A stretch of 64,000 nt of DNA from Isoetes taiwanensis (GCA_021234155.1 JAJEKV010000002.1:18591592-18655591); one strand, 5' to 3'. Positions 23,875 to 37,747 are shown, numbered from the stretch's first letter. Notes: a model not told the origin generated them from the letters alone. A program made the numbers and translations.

Positions 23875-24123
23875 CTACGATATTACATGGCCCAAGTACT
23901 CCACTCTTTGGGTAGCAAAGTGGCATTTGAGAGCTTGCCATACAAGCGATGCCGCCTCAACTTTTCCAACACCCTTTCTCAAATGCTGATCATGATCTTC
24001 AATGGACTTGTCAGAGACTAGGATGTCGCCGAAGAAAACAATGACAAACTCATCTAGAAATTCCCTCAAGACGCCGCTCATGAGGCGATAAAGTTGCCGA
24101 GCGCTCAACAACCCAAAGGGCAT
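23875..24123 (-). CDS. Gypsy reverse transcriptase palm fragment
   Basis: The 82-residue frame begins MPFGL, the conserved B-motif start of Ty3/Gypsy RT. It continues through LREFLDEFVIV and ends YLGHVIS, another RT landmark. The catalytic box reads FFGD instead of an aromatic-x-D-D box, and the same reading is seen in unit 2 near 42,400. Loss of one catalytic Asp would inactivate the enzyme. GTCGCCGAAG on the plus strand could, however, be a repeated misreading of a CG-rich site. Confidence 0.8.
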   Translation of the reverse strand: MPFGLLSARQLYRLMSGVLREFLDEFVIVFFGDILVSDKSIEDHDQHLRKGVGKVEAASLVWQALKCHFATQRVEYLGHVIS

Positions 24124-24681
24124 TACCGGAACTCAAAGTGACCATACCGCTCAAAGGCTGGCCTTTATGGATGTCCTCTTCCTTTATTCTTATCCGATGG
24201 TATCCCCGACCTTTAAGTCAATTTTTGAGAATACCCTTGCTCCTTGAGCTGGTCCATCAAATCATCTCGCCTCTTTGGCAATGCATACTTATTCTTTATT
24301 GTCCGCTTGTTGAGTCATGTAGTCTATGCACATTCTTAAGCTCCCATCTTTCTTCTTCACAAAGAGTATAGGTGCTCCAAAAGGAGATACACTTGCTCTA
24401 ATAAACCCAAGCTCAAGCAATTCCCCGAGTCGCTTCTTGAGTTCTATCAATTCTGGGGTGCTCATCCCGTAAGGTGCCTTGCTGGTAGGCTTAGCATCCG
24501 AGCTAATGTGATTTCACATTCTACACCCCTATAAGGTGGTAATTGCCGATTTCATCCGGAATACATCCTTAAATTCTGAGATGAGCCTTGCTACCGGGCC
24601 CGGCAACCGATTCCCTTTTTGATCGCTTCCACCCTCGCTTATTGGGCTCAATTGCCACTAACCTCAAAAATATAATCCACC

Positions 24682-25090
24682 TTATTTCTTTCTATACTTT
24701 TCCTTAGGTGCTTCCAAAGAAATACACCGCATGGAAGGAGCTGCCTTCTTACCTTTCACTATGAATTTGGTGCCGCCCCGTGCCGCCATGGCGAATTTCG
24801 CTAAGGGGTCACAATCAATCATGGCTTTGGCTGGCTTCAAGAATTCCATGCCTACTATAAGGTCATACCTTCCAATCTCCATGACGCCGCCCCCCATCGC
24901 CACTTACTTCCACTAAGGTCTATGTCGAATGTGATCCTCCTCCCCCTTAGTGTTTAATGGCTTCGCTTGCCATAGCAACCGCCTTGGCTTAGACTTCAAT
25001 ACCTTATTCTTCATTAGGGCAGCCAGCCCGGGAGAGGCGGTTATGAGAGCTACCGTGTCTATGAGGACTACATATGGATTACTATCTATG
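24682..25090 (-). CDS. Gypsy retropepsin-like protease
   Basis: Upstream on the minus strand (about 25,040-25,070) a LIDT(G)-type active site is readable. It is followed after about 50 codons by a 73-residue frame with YDLIVGMEFLKPAKAMIDC, the conserved second half of Ty3/Gypsy aspartic proteases. The active-site triplet is interrupted by an indel in both units. It lies between the zinc knuckle and RT, as expected for gag-pro-pol. Confidence 0.7.
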
Positions 25091-25287
25091 ATCCCATCAG
25101 CCGCATGACTGCTGATCGATCCTCAATATCACCCCGACTCAATGTTTGCACATATATGACACTCTACCATCTATGAAGTCCTCGGCCTCATGCTGGTCGC
25201 CGCTCTTCATCCGCTCGCTGGAGAATCCCAATCCATAAGCTCGCAAAGCCGCCGCATGACGAATGGGCAATCATGTGTCCGTGTCCC

Positions 25288-25296
25288 GGCTGGAAG
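25288..25296. repeat. 9-bp target site duplication, left (unit 1)
   Basis: GGCTGGAAG here is repeated exactly at 51,393-51,401, the far side of the inserted DNA transposon. In an uninterrupted Gypsy element it would be part of the zinc-knuckle codons for C-F-R-C-F-Q-P. The unit 2 left copy is at 43,551-43,559 (GGCCGGAAG). Confidence 0.85.
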
Positions 25297-25311
25297 CCCG
25301 GGATTTCACCT
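25297..25311 (+). repeat. Left terminal inverted repeat of DNA transposon
   Basis: CCCGGGATTTCACCT matches the reverse complement of 51,378-51,392 (CCGGGGATTTCACCT) at 14 of 15 bases. A subterminal CATGTGC motif follows about 16 bp in, and CATGTGCGTG occurs inside the right end too. These may be transposase-binding motifs. Confidence 0.8.
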
Positions 25312-26201
25312 TAACATTCCGTTCAACATGTGCTGGATCGTTAGGGGTTTTTTGCCCCTCACACGCTCAGATACCTGCCTCGAAAAAATACGGGTTCACC
25401 ACCACATTTTCTGGACGCGTTCATTAGGGGTTGTGGGCGAACTCCTCACCAAATTTCATACGGTAGGGGTTCTTTTTGAAGATCCGCTTCAAGATCATAG
25501 GGGTTTGCAAGATCATAACGCTTCGGGTTTTGAATGAAGGATTGGGGTAAACAATTTGACAAAACCGAAATCTATTCTCAAGAATTCCCGCTTAATACCT
25601 ATTGCTTTAAGTTTTCAGCTAAGAACAATGCAATCATCTCTCGCTTCATTGCAGCTAGTGAAGACCAAGGAAGTTTTACAAAGGTTCATATTCACGATTT
25701 ATTCACTACAGAAGATCCCGGGCAAGATGCTTGTTCTTCAAGAAATTGTCTACAAGAATTAAAAGGTATTCTCCTTTGGTGTATTTCCTATTTTTAGGCA
25801 TCCATCTTCCGCATAATAGAGGTTTTCATAGCAAAGGCATATTTGTTGAGATTTTGTTGTCTGGCAGGGACTTTTCATTGCTCCAAAATCACTATCTATG
25901 TATCCTTGAAGGTTCTTTTATCTCATGACAACAATTAGAAGATACTAACTGCTTAATCTTAGTTGTGTAACAGGGGCTTTAGAACCTTCAAAGTATCTAT
26001 ATTGTATTCTTGAAGCCATATTGAAGCCCCGCTTTGAAGCTTTTCTTGTATGACAAATTGGCTACACCAACTAGAAGGTACTAATTTCTGAAATTATTTG
26101 AGTTTTAGGCATAGATTTAGACATAGAACTCTAACTCTTGCATGCGGGCTAGTATGTGAAGGCAATACTTCCTAACTCTCTCTTTGCATGATTTGTAGGA
26201 A

Positions 26202-29200
26202 ATGGCATTTGAAACAAATATTGTTATAAGCACAATTGATGGGAATGAGAAGTGCACCGAGGTTGGCTTTGTGAAAGTGAGGCAAAATGCAAATTATGCC
26301 GATGTACGAAAAGCAATAGAATTGGATGAGATAGATGGCTTGGAGGGTCATGAATTTGTATTCTTGGGAGAAAGGAAGCTTCCTTTGTCAGCACGACAAG
26401 AGGAAAGGTACAAAGTTATGGATGAGGAAGTGTTTGTTCGAGTCACTGAAAGAGTACAAGAAGATATTCAGCCCTTGAAGAGGAGACGACGCGGATACAT
26501 GAGCTGCAAGAAGAAGAGGAGCTGGCCGCCAATCGAGGTTGTAGATCAGACCCAAGCCAATGAGGAAAAGGCAAGTTTGAGTGTCGATTGTGAAGGTAGG
26601 CTGCACCCAAGCTTGCATCAAGAGCTCTTACATGTAGGTGGATTCACACTTATAGAAAATACAAGACTAAGATGAGAAGTCAAGGCAAGAAAGATAGGTT
26701 TGAGCTCATGTCTTCTGGATGTGAATGGAGTGGGAGTTTTAGCATTTGGTGCGAGAATGCCAACTTAAATATGGAAGAGGAGGAGATGACATGTTTTACA
26801 ACTTCACCGCGACGCCACATGGAATCAAAGGAGCACAAGCTGAATTTGCAAAGTAACTCACAAAGTGTTGTTATGTTTGAAAGTGCCCCGAAAAGATAAA
26901 TTGGAAAGTGAGATTATGGCTGAAAAACAGGCTGCAGCTTGAAGAGTGCATGGCTACCTAAAGTTGCTCCTTTTGTGGAGCAAAGTGGTGTCATCTTTGA
27001 GTTGTATAGTGACACCATTAGAAGCTATGCAAAGAAGGAGGAAATTTGCATTTTATGTGTCGCTTGTCGAGGTCTTTACTCCTCTTCCGGCCAAGAGGAG
27101 ACGGGTTGATAACATGAAGGAGCATGTAAAGAGTAGTAGACATGCTCAAAAATCCATTGCCAAAGAAAGGAAAGAGGAGGACAAGATGCATGAACACAAC
27201 AAACATGGAAGGCCCCTAAGGAGAATTTGATTCTTCACAAAAGAGCATGCTCTCATTCTTCACTCGAGGTATCACTTTTTTCAAATATTTTGCTGAAATC
27301 TTTGCTGAAATCTTTGTCAAACAATTGCAAAACATTTGCTAAAAAATCTTTGGTCAAACCGGGCTGAAACATTTGCTGAAATCTAATTCTCGCACATTCT
27401 AGAATCGCCTCGCACATCCAATTCACTATGATGAACTTTTATTTCCTTGAAGTAGAAAGACTTATGGGTCGTTTGCTATGCCGCAGCATCAAGGTGCAAT
27501 GAAGTCGACCAAGCCATCCAAATGAGACTTCAAGTAAGTAAAGGCCACATGTACCATTAGTTCTATTAGTTCTTTGCCTTGTTCTTTTGTTTGTTGTTAG
27601 GTCATTAGTTTGGATTGTAGTAATTCATTGTATTTGTATTTCGCTTCTTTCTCATTGAAATTTAAATAAAAACAATACACACTGGACTATGCATCCGATA
27701 TCTATGTTGGGGTTATTGGCAACTAACATATAGATATGCATCCAAGACAAGAGATTTGAGACCATTCTTAGATGAGTCTAGGCCAGCCTAAATTGGTATT
27801 GTGAGCCGATTTGTGTCAAGAATTCACTAGATGGTGAGATGATTAAGATCCAAGGAACAATTAGGCACGCCAAATGTGCTAGACCGAAAGTGTGAGCAAT
27901 GTTTCCAAACTTCCAATGTTCTTTCGGGTGACCGCCATACCAAAGGAAAGAGACTCCGTGATGAGAGTTTATAGACAAAGTGAGGATAAAGTAGAGCGAG
28001 GCTTGAGGAACACAAAATCCGTGATTGAGAGTTGACTACTTGACAAGGTTCGAGCTGCACAACCTTGCCAAGGAAACATGCCATGAGAATAGAAACTTGA
28101 GAATGGAGTTGAGATTGAGCAAATTAAGGACACTTGCATTGTCAAGAAGGTAAGATCTCTTCGAGAAACATTGTGTGAGTCTATGAAACGTGGTGATGTA
28201 CGTAAGTTTTGCATGGATATTAAAGAGGCTTATTCTTGTGGTAAATTTGAAGGCAAGCCTCGTGATTGTGGAATTTTCTAACCCACCTTTGGCGCTAACA
28301 TATTAAGGCCCCGCCATAAGAAGCGGTACAAGCAAACAACAAAAGAGTTGTTTGAAACAATCAAAATTTGGGAGGAAGAAGGATGCACGACTTTGTCTAT
28401 GAACTTTGAGGTCCAAGTGGGCAAACAACAAGGCGGCTCCATCGGCAAGACACTTAGCTACAAGGCTGGAATAAATGAGGAGACATTTGTATACTTGGCA
28501 AAGATTTATGGCAATCATGTTCTTGAAATGTGGGCTGATTCATGGAAGTGTACCAACTATCGTACTTAAGATGAGACCGTAAATCAAGAGGGCAGTCCAA
28601 TGGTGTGCTAGAGATGATAGTTTGGTAGGTTTTTGTGGTAGAAAAGAAGATCATTCTTGTATCACTAATTTTGTAGTTCATGTTGGGAATGGGGAGGAGG
28701 GCTACAAAACTGTTGTTGATGCATTTGAGATGAATGTGGTTGCACATTATGCCCGTGTGCTTATCGCGAATCCATTACATTCCCATCTACCCAAGCTCGT
28801 GGTTGTCCATACAATTGACATGTAATAGGTTTGACCATAAGGCCGAGATGTCAATGGGATGAAATAGCTCATTTCGAATTTGCATTTAAAACCGCTTTTA
28901 GGTCCCCTAATTGGACACCTCCGATGGAGATGCACGCCTGAGGGCTTGTATGTTAGAAGACTACACTACCTTGAAAGAAACAGGAAAAAAAGTTTGCCAT
29001 TCCATGGGAAGGATGGGTGTTTATCGCGCCATGAACAAAGATAGCAAAGATACATGGACTCCATGATCAAGACTTCATCCATAATGGGAAGAAGCTGATC
29101 AATCCACTTGACAATGCATCTCTGAGGCTTTTACTTAAAAAAGAACTCGCCACACTTAATGACGGTGGCACGCTTTCCACAATTTTCAAAGTGAGCATGG

Positions 29201-30910
29201 TCTTCAACCTAAGGACGCAAGCAAAAGAAAAGACAGACAAAATTGGCGGCTGCCCGCAGGATTGCCTCTCAAGAGTTCAAGTGTGCTTGAAGAAGCTACT
29301 AATGATCCAAAAACATAGTACCCAATGCGCATATTAGGGACCGACTTATCTCTACGCGGTTTCTCATATTGACATATTCCTCTCTCCTCACATGGATCTA
29401 TGGAACCGATAAGAGCAGCCAAAGACCGTGGTCTTTCTTGAGGTAGGTGTGCTTGATATCTATTTAGCTTTATAATTATGGTACCGGGAATTTTACTATC
29501 TTGTTGTTCTTGTCATATTGCAGGCTATGGAGACTTTGATATCAAAACATGAAACACATTGTTTGAAGACAAACTTCATTAGTCGTGAGACTTTTCCGAC
29601 ATTCAAATTTCTTGCCACTTTGTCGCCTTGCTCATAAAGTTTTTAGAGATTATCGAGGGAGCTTCGTCCCATTGGATGCCACAGTGGTCGATGCATGCAG
29701 AATTTCTTCTCAAAGATAGGTGGAATGGTTAGAACGAGAGATCCTACAATCGGGCTGATGTGCTTGATAGTGCAAGTGCTCTTAATCGAAAGTGGTCAAT
29801 TTAAGTCACTTGGGACCTTTGCTATTCTCGCAGCCCAATGTCAAACAGAAAACATTTGGCAAGTACTGAGAGGAAAGTGGATGGTGAAGACAATGAGTTA
29901 AAGTGTGACATGATATAAGGACAAAATGACATGATAGATGCACTAGAGGCGTGGATTTAGACATGCTAAAGAATTATGTGCACAAGTAGGCATCACTTGT
30001 GAGGAAGGTGGAGAGGAAAATTGGTGGAGCAAACCTTGGAAGCACGAAGATTTTTTCAACAAAGATTACTTCATGGAATTAGACACAACCATGGTGGGAG
30101 ATGAGTCGATGATGTGAAATGTAGAACAAGAGAATGATGATGGTATAGCCATCAATTCTCGACCGCCTAATGATGTTACATCACAACCAGAGTTAAGGCA
30201 TACCTTTGACTCCATGGTGGACGAGGTAGAAGCACCATCTCTGAAAGATCGAAAAGGAATGTGACTCTTGATAATAAAGCTATTTGTAGCGGGCACTTTG
30301 GTCAGCCAACTAAATGGTAATCCATGGTCTGTCCAAAGACATGATTGACAAAGGTCAAGCCGCAAAATCATTATAAGCCCTAAAACAAGTTAATAAATGC
30401 AGCCACCTCTTGAATTGATCGACCGCGCCATCTACTTTGAGATGGATTCCGTATAAAGAAAAGGCAAACTCGCGACGTAAAACAAGGAGGACGGATGCAA
30501 GTTTGGTATTTGGGAAGGGTACTTAGTATGCGCAGAAAACATGGGAGAGCATGGAAAGAAACTAGAGAGCCCAGAGACTTGGTTAATGCACCACCATACC
30601 CATAGAGCTTAATTTGGCCTTGGTATAATGAACATAAAGGTGTAGGAGGACGGGGTACACTTTCACCTTTCGAGATAGCTACAAATAATCTCACTAGACT
30701 CAGAATAGCACTAGCATGTTTAACATACAACCTGCATAATGGTAGATACCAGCTTGATGAGCATGATATGATGCAATTTCATAACTTTTTGGCTGATCAG
30801 AAAAAGGTCCCTATTATGTTGTTTTTGCACCGCGGCATTGCTGAAAATTGTGCTCACAAAATCTTGTTTTTCATTAAGTAAGAAATAAGGGCAAGGGAAA
30901 GATTGTTTGA
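26202..30910 (+). pseudogene. Transposase-like gene, unit 1 copy (broken)
   Basis: Collinear with the unit 2 gene at 44,463-49,215. Here the first coding exon is better preserved: a 157-residue frame (26,202-26,675) begins MAFETNIVISTIDGNEKC and contains a ubiquitin-like-looking segment with FVFLGERKLPLSARQEE, then a basic RRRRG stretch. The rest is split into short frames at 26,946-27,230, 28,348-28,825 and beyond, with the same splice sites as unit 2. The stop corresponds to TGA at 30,908-30,910. Most breaks fall at CAG/CTG/CG sites and may be sequencing errors. Confidence 0.6.
27270..27380. repeat. GCTGAAAT(N)TTT intronic repeats (unit 1)
   Basis: Several imperfect copies of a TTGCTGAAATCTTT-like unit sit in the proposed intron after the zinc-finger exon of the transposase-like gene. 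A cleaner version is at 45,540-45,640. Confidence 0.6.
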
Positions 30911-33900
30911 AGATCCCAGAAGATCATTAGTCGTGAGACGTAGTATGAAAATTGACATGAAAATAGATTGCTTATGCATTTGAGATACATAGTTATAGGT
31001 ATTTCTAGTTTGAAGATTATGGAGATGCATTGTTATGGAGGAGGAGCTGCCTTCTCAGAATGATTCTTGCAAAATGTAGATTTTGTGGCAAATCGACAAA
31101 CCAATAGCAGCTTGTATATTTGAATTGCAATTTTGCAATTTTGCTTTTTTGCTTAACTGCTTGTCAAGTTTAAGTTGAAGTTTAGGTGTTTTTTGGCGAT
31201 GGCCAGGTGTTTAAGTTGGTGTTTAAGTTGGTGTTTAAGTTTCCCAAGTTTCGCTTAAGTTGGTTTAAAAGTGTTTGCTTTTGGTTAGGGGACATGGAGC
31301 TCCATAAAAAAAATCGTAGATCGCTAAGGCGCTTGCAAAATGTGTTATGTGCCATTGGTTTGTGCTAGTTAAGCCCTCTTGGAGGAAAAGGAATGCAATT
31401 GTTCTTGTTCTTTGGTTTTTCTATACTCTATGTTTCCTTGAGTGGAGGTTCTTTTGTTTCTTCAGACTTTATTCTTTGGAGGAAAAGGAATGCATTGCAT
31501 TTGTTTCCCATTTGTTTATGCATTTTGTGGCATTCGTGATTTTGTGGCGATCCGTATTATGGTAAAGCCAATTACATTGTACGTTAAAGCAACCATATTA
31601 TATTATAAAGATCTGCTTTTAAAAAAGGTTGTGGCAGAATGAACCAACCTTTGCACTTTTTGTACAAAAAAACTCAAAATGTAATAAAAGTCCTCGTAAA
31701 TGATATGAGTTACGGTGGATATTAGCTACGTGATATTAGCTACGGATATTAGTTACAGATGAAAAAGTGCTACTGTGATTGTCCAAGATATACATGCAGC
31801 AGACACAACCTTTATTTCTTTTTCCGCATAAATGCAAGGCATTAAAAGTAGCCCTGAGGAGGCATCTTAAGAACCACTAAGAAGAATTCACGTCACCGAT
31901 GTTCACCTCGCAAATGACGCCTTCCATCTCCAACACGACAAGCTAATTTTGCACTTTCTTCAAACCTTAGCCCCTCGCTCCTTCAAATTTATTCACTTCC
32001 AAGCAGCTAAACTTGGCCACTAAAACCATCCGCATCCCCGCGGATGGCTAGAGTCAAAGAAGATTCTTCCAGCCTTTAGGTTTCACTGGCAGTTGAATTT
32101 AATCCTAGCCATTGAGTCAGCCGATATAAAACCCCAAACTGTATTGTAATATTCATAGTTGCTACCCCTACTGGCAGCATAATTACAATGTTCGAAAGCA
32201 GCCCATAGTAAACCTTACTAGTTATATAGGCGGGAGGTAGTCCATGAGACAAAGAATTGCATTCTCGAGTATTCTCTTATGAGTTAGGTATGACTTAATT
32301 TTAGATATACACTGAAATCAAACTTATTCAACAACATATGGAAGTGTTGGGTATGGAACCTGTAAACAAACTTATAAGAATTGGCAGATAATGATACCAA
32401 GATATTAAAGCAAAGTGACCAAATATTTCAAAAGGCCCAAATGTGAATAAAAAGCACCTTTTTAATCATTTTGCACGAGGACATGTGGATATAAAGTTGC
32501 AAATGGAAAAAAAAAACGTCTTGCACTTGTTTAGGAATGAATTTACTCATTACAAAAATGATGTCCTTTTCCTACTCCCTTTGATTCAATTCCAAAAGGT
32601 TAAGCCTCGGGTATCACATAGTAGATAAACAGAAATATCTTAAGATGTTCTAATTCAAGACTGCCTCTACCCACAGAAGACAATTCAAACAATTACAATA
32701 ATCAGCTTTCTGGGCCAAATTATGCTCTCCCATATAGCTTATTTACTCGCTTATAAAGATTATAAAGAGGAAAATTATTTAATGCATGTACTCCAGAATT
32801 TGATGTCTTGAGGATCATGCCATTTGGTAGATTTGTGCTGCTTCAAATTCTAACTCAATCACATTACTTTCCCTTTCTTCCTATTTTTACTTACTCCATC
32901 CGCATGTAGCCATAAGTACGGAACTTTATTATTGTTATTGGCAATGAACATGTCAATCCAACCGTGCATATGGGCAACCCAATGCCATGCTAGGAAACTT
33001 CAGTGATGTACATACAATGCATTTGGAGCCAGTTTAACCAAGTAAAGTGAAAACATCAACATGAGAGTAGCCAAGGTCCCGCAATACTTACATAACAATC
33101 AAGGAGCAAACCAAGCTGCGCATATGTTAAGCGCAATCCACGCCCACATGTACCCGCCTCCATAAATCAAGGGTCTTATAAATGGACTTATCCTTAAACC
33201 GTTAAAGAAGCAATGGACATTCATAAGCATTTTCACATCGGGTGAGAAAGGGGAAATGAAAAATATAAAAATAACGCTCATAAATGGAAGGAGTCAACTG
33301 AAATCAAAGGCACAATATAAAGAAGGAATCCAGCCAGTTGGTGTTGTTATAAAACAAAAATCATTGAGGGTTGAGGCAATCAGCTAATCAGGTTTACTTT
33401 AACATAGATCAGTAATATTAAATAGTACCATATCATATATGATGCTGCATTGCCTATTATTCCCATAAATGATTTTGAACAACAATACACCACAGCATTT
33501 CTGGTGGCACTAATGGCTCTTGTATAGATTTAAAAAGTCAACATGAGCAGGCCTACATTGAGTACCCAAGCTCACAAAGAAACCTCTTTATCTTAAACTT
33601 CTCCTATCTTTTATCTTTTTGTGACCACATAGATACTTTATAAAGAAACCATTACAGTCCAACTTTATGCACCCTGTTATTTTTGGTGCAGGAGCAGGAA
33701 AGAACTAATGTGAACAATGTAGCATTTGAGAGAAAATTTAACTGGTTGCATCAGTTTCAGGTAGGGACAACAAAATATAGACACTATAAATTAACTAGAA
33801 GATTACACACATGGTGCCAATGGCCTTTAAGCTATACACTAATTCAGAAAATGCTAGATGCTGCCAGTTCTGAGGCTGGATAACAGCTACAAAGAGCTAG

Positions 33901-36472
33901 CCCATATAATACCCGCTTAGGATTAGAGCCACCGGATTTGAAGCAATCGATGCTTATCCATGAATGTTTTGGCCATAGAATATAGCTACGGAAAAGGAAA
34001 ACTTGTTTATTGCATTGCTACTTATCTCGCCACAGTTCGTTGAAAGCCATTCTTGAATGCAAGACTCCCAAAACATGGCATTTTCTCGAGACCCATTTTT
34101 CAGCTCAGGAACCTCAAAAGCTTGATCTTCCTGGCAACAAACGCAGACAAAGAAAAATTGAAAATACCCGGGAGGCTAAACATGGTAAGACTCAGACTAA
34201 AACAACTGCCTTTAAGAAGAATCCTTCCAGGAGAAGCCAGCACCAAACACGTTCATGCATAAGATAGAATCTAGGAACAAAACACAAAATTAGATATTTA
34301 AATCTTGGTTGTGATCCTTATATTTGGCAGAGAATAGAAAACATATTGGCCAAATAGAAAGTTGCAGTACCTGGAATAGTAGCAACAGATGAATCCTGCC
34401 ATTAAGCTAATTTGATGAGGAAAAATCAAAATAGCGATGAAGTGCGGAAAGGAAAAGGAAGCCAGACCAAAAAGATGAAAATGCAGAGGGGAATGCAAGG
34501 AGATTAGAGCCAGATTGTTGTTTATTTGAAGAAGAAAATGAAAAATAAAACAAAACTGAAGCTCCAAGCAATGCATGGAAGAAATGAAAAATAAAACCAA
34601 AAACCAAACCAAAAAGCAATGCCGGAAAAGCGAGAGGATTGCCGGATGCTACTTTCGCCCCAGCCTGCTTTGAACCCATGAAATGAAGAAAGAAGGCGGA
34701 TGATCGACTACGGTGGAAAGCCCCAAGACTACGATGGGAACACTGGATTTAACGCCAGCTTCTATAACGCCCATTTAATTTGATACCACAACTAAATGCC
34801 CGCCGTTAAGCTTCATTGGGTGTAATTAAGACCATAATGCCCTAGGACACAAAAAAAAAAAAAAAAGGGAAAGAAAAGAAAATGGGAAAGAAAGAAGGGG
34901 ACAAATGTGCATATTTGCAGAAAAGCAAGGTGGCCAGAAAGCAAGGTTCTCTAGGATTTTGTGGGCCTGATGACTGTGTGACGAATGATTGGGCAACGGA
35001 TAGTGGGTGAATAATTACGTTGGCATGTGACATGGAAGATTCTGATTCGTGGACTTAGAAAAAAGAAGAAAAGTTTCATAAAAGGGAGCTACAGAAAAAC
35101 ATGTTTAGGCATATCTTGAATCTTGTTGAGAGATTGAGTCAAGTGGATGAGTTGAAGCGCCTTTTACTTTTAAAACACATTTTACTTCCAAAAGTAACAC
35201 CGGAAAGGGCACACCGGCAATCTAGAAGTTTCAAAAACTTTTAAGTAAGTAGACTAGTAAACGCGAAAGCCGCTGTCGAGCTAAAATGTCCTACCAGAGC
35301 TTTTTACTTTAACGCTCATATTGCAACTTTCGAAACAAAGACATATCGATAAGCTAATAATTATTTTTGTTATTGAAATTGCTCAATGACAAAGACCATC
35401 AATGTATTAACTTATGCTTACTTCGATTTCAACAGAGAAAACAATGCTTTTAACGAATGTGGTGGACTAAAGTTACATCTAAAAGGACACAAATTTGAAA
35501 GAGATACCCCAAAATATATGCCACTAACTCTAATCGATCACCGTGATTGACCATAACAACTCCTTCCCATCTCTCCTACTATATCACAAGTAAAGAGATT
35601 CTAACTTATTAATTCACGTAATGTATAATGGCATCCCGATATCGGAATAAGTGTATCTCGATTTCCTCCCACCATCTTCTATTACCATCAATAGGCATTA
35701 AAACCACCCCATTTGTAAACGTGTGCCCCGCTAGTAACGCAAAGCCGCTTGGCTAATATTTCCTTGGTAATGTGCTTTTACCCTACTTTAACATCTATAT
35801 GTGTGCAACTTCAACAATGAGACAAGAATGGCCATGTGCTTTTATAATTATTTTTGTATTTGAAGCTTAATTATAGCATCATCAATGTATTAATGTAATT
35901 AGCTGTCCTGTTATGTCGCTAGCTCACCATGTCACCAAATGCCTAAAGGATGTCAAGAGTTATCACATCTCCAAGCAGTTACTTTCAGATACGTGTTCTG
36001 GGTCATGGAATGATTAAATCTAAAATATCACGCCTTATGTGAGCAGTCGCGAAAAAATTGAGGAGCTCAAAGATTTCGCAAGTGTGCTGTCTAACATTGT
36101 CGCATTAAAGCAGGGAAGCCTGTGTGTTTTACTACTGCTGCCAGTTAGAGTTTATGTTGTTTTTACTTTCCTTGGCTTTAATTCCATGTAAGTTATAATT
36201 CTGAAAAATCATGAAATGTCGATGTTCTTAAGACGACAAAGCTGATGTTTGTTGTAGAGTAGAGTAGATGTTATTTGCCTCGCTATATATTGTGGAAATG
36301 ATGTTCCCATGCATCAAACACTGTTGTGGTGACGCAATGAAATGAATTCAATCTCTTGGATTTATATTGTAGACCCTACAATAGTTTTGCACTTGTTTCA
36401 TAGTTTCCAAATACAATTTGAATTGTTGACACCGAAAGTTGGTAATAGGTAGTTCCATCTCTTAGATGGCGC

Positions 36473-36894
36473 GGATATCCTTACTCCCTGTTTCGTGGGA
36501 TCCCTGGGAGGGGTGATACCGTGAGGATCTGGATCCCTAAGAGGGGTGTGATCCCGAGGACCTGGATCCCGTGGGTTATCAAAGGTTAGCTATCGCAGTA
36601 AAAATCTTGGCCCTTATGTGATTTGGGGCAAATTTGTCAGATTTTCCCCCGATCCCGCACCGAATCGCATGGGACCGCCCGTCACTGCCTAACCGGGAGG
36701 CAAGGATCGCAGATGCGGAGGAGGTGCCAGATGAAACAAGACCGGCCTGTCTAACCGCAAAAATGAAGAACCTACAATACAATCGCTAGCGAACGGGGTG
36801 GGATCCCGGAGAAGGGATCCCACGTCCCCGGGAGGAGGATCCCATTCGTATCCCGGAGGGGCGTGGATCAACCCAAACCAGGTAAGTCTATCCT
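36473..36894. repeat. GGATCC foldback, unit 2 copy
   Basis: Counterpart of 17,950-18,393. The arms (GGATATCCTTAC... and ...GTAAGTCTATCC) and the GGATCCC clusters are recognisable, but the GC-rich inside differs at nearly every CG and CCG site. Confidence 0.5.
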
Positions 36895-37747
36895 CAACCT
36901 TCTTAGATACTTACATCTCCTCCACACAGAAACCATCTAGGATTTAGGGATTCATCTGCTGAAGGAATATCAAATAATATTTATGTATTAGAACGTGACA
37001 AGTTTGCATCACCATGGACGGTGGAATGGGTAATTAATATAGTTTGTGGTGGTGGAATAAGAATGTAAAATATATATGTAAATGTAATTTTGTGTGGATG
37101 CCGGAGCGGCATATTATCTGCTTTGTTTCGCACAGCTACGGGTAGAAACAACAAACATAATGTAATGGTGGATGTAATGAGTGCATTGCATATAGTTTAG
37201 GATATTGGATTTAGAGCTTGTCCCGCTTAGGCTGTAGATGTTTTTGCATTAAATTTCAATGTTTCATGCATAGATGGTATACGATTCCTTTAGAGCCTTT
37301 GGGCTACATTGAAAGTTTCAAGCTTAAGATCTTGGGCCAATAATAACACATAGCTTCAAACATTATGTATCAACATAAAGGTATTTAAAATACCTTAGCA
37401 TGAAAATGTGAAACATGAACTTTGAAGGTTATAAAAATACGTACACTTGGGAACCATGTATCACATCTAATATTAAGGAAAAGGGGATGTCTCATTCCAA
37501 TGTTGATAAAGAAAAAGATGTATCTAGTAAGTACTCAGAATGTTAGTTGTGCGAGGTTGCCAAATGGCAAGGCCACGCTGTTCCTTGATACTAAGCAATG
37601 TTGATGAAACCAAGGTGATGATACTCATCTTTGTATTATATTAATAGAATTTAGCTATTCCTTTGCTTTTAATGTTGTCACGAAACATCGACTTATCACA
37701 TTACACCCTCAAGACCATGCATATGTCCAACCCTATACATTTACTAT

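Larger units (their letters stand above)
19274..25296 (-). mobile_element. Ty3/Gypsy chromovirus, 3' half (unit 1)
   Basis: On the minus strand this holds, in order, the second half of the gag zinc knuckle, protease, reverse transcriptase, RNase H, integrase core, chromodomain, polypurine tract and 3' LTR. The 5' part of the element is not here. A DNA transposon interrupts the zinc knuckle at 25,296, and the missing part (gag, upstream ORFs, primer site, 5' LTR) lies at 51,393-64,000. Frames are broken many times, mostly at CG or CHG sites, so the true coding state is uncertain. The whole element would be about 13 kb. Confidence 0.85.
13553..32125 (+). repeat. Large tandem duplication, unit 1 (~18.6 kb)
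   Basis: This unit is collinear with 32,126-50,447 from end to end. The left edge follows GAT at 13,550-13,552. At the internal junction the end of unit 1 (GCCGAT, 32,120-32,125) runs straight into the start of unit 2 (ATAAAACCCC). The right edge of unit 2 is GAT at 50,445-50,447. The 3-bp microhomology suggests end joining or template switching, or an assembly error. It contains a possible host exon, Helitron ends, a foldback, the 3' half of a Gypsy element and a DNA transposon cut off at its right end. Confidence 0.85.
25297..32125 (+). mobile_element. DNA transposon, unit 1 copy, truncated at its right end
   Basis: The left inverted repeat (25,297-25,311) and transposase-like gene are present. 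The element is cut at 32,125 by the tandem-duplication junction, about 1 kb before its right end. It therefore lacks the right inverted repeat and the 5' half of the small convergent gene. It could not move as a unit. Confidence 0.8.
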
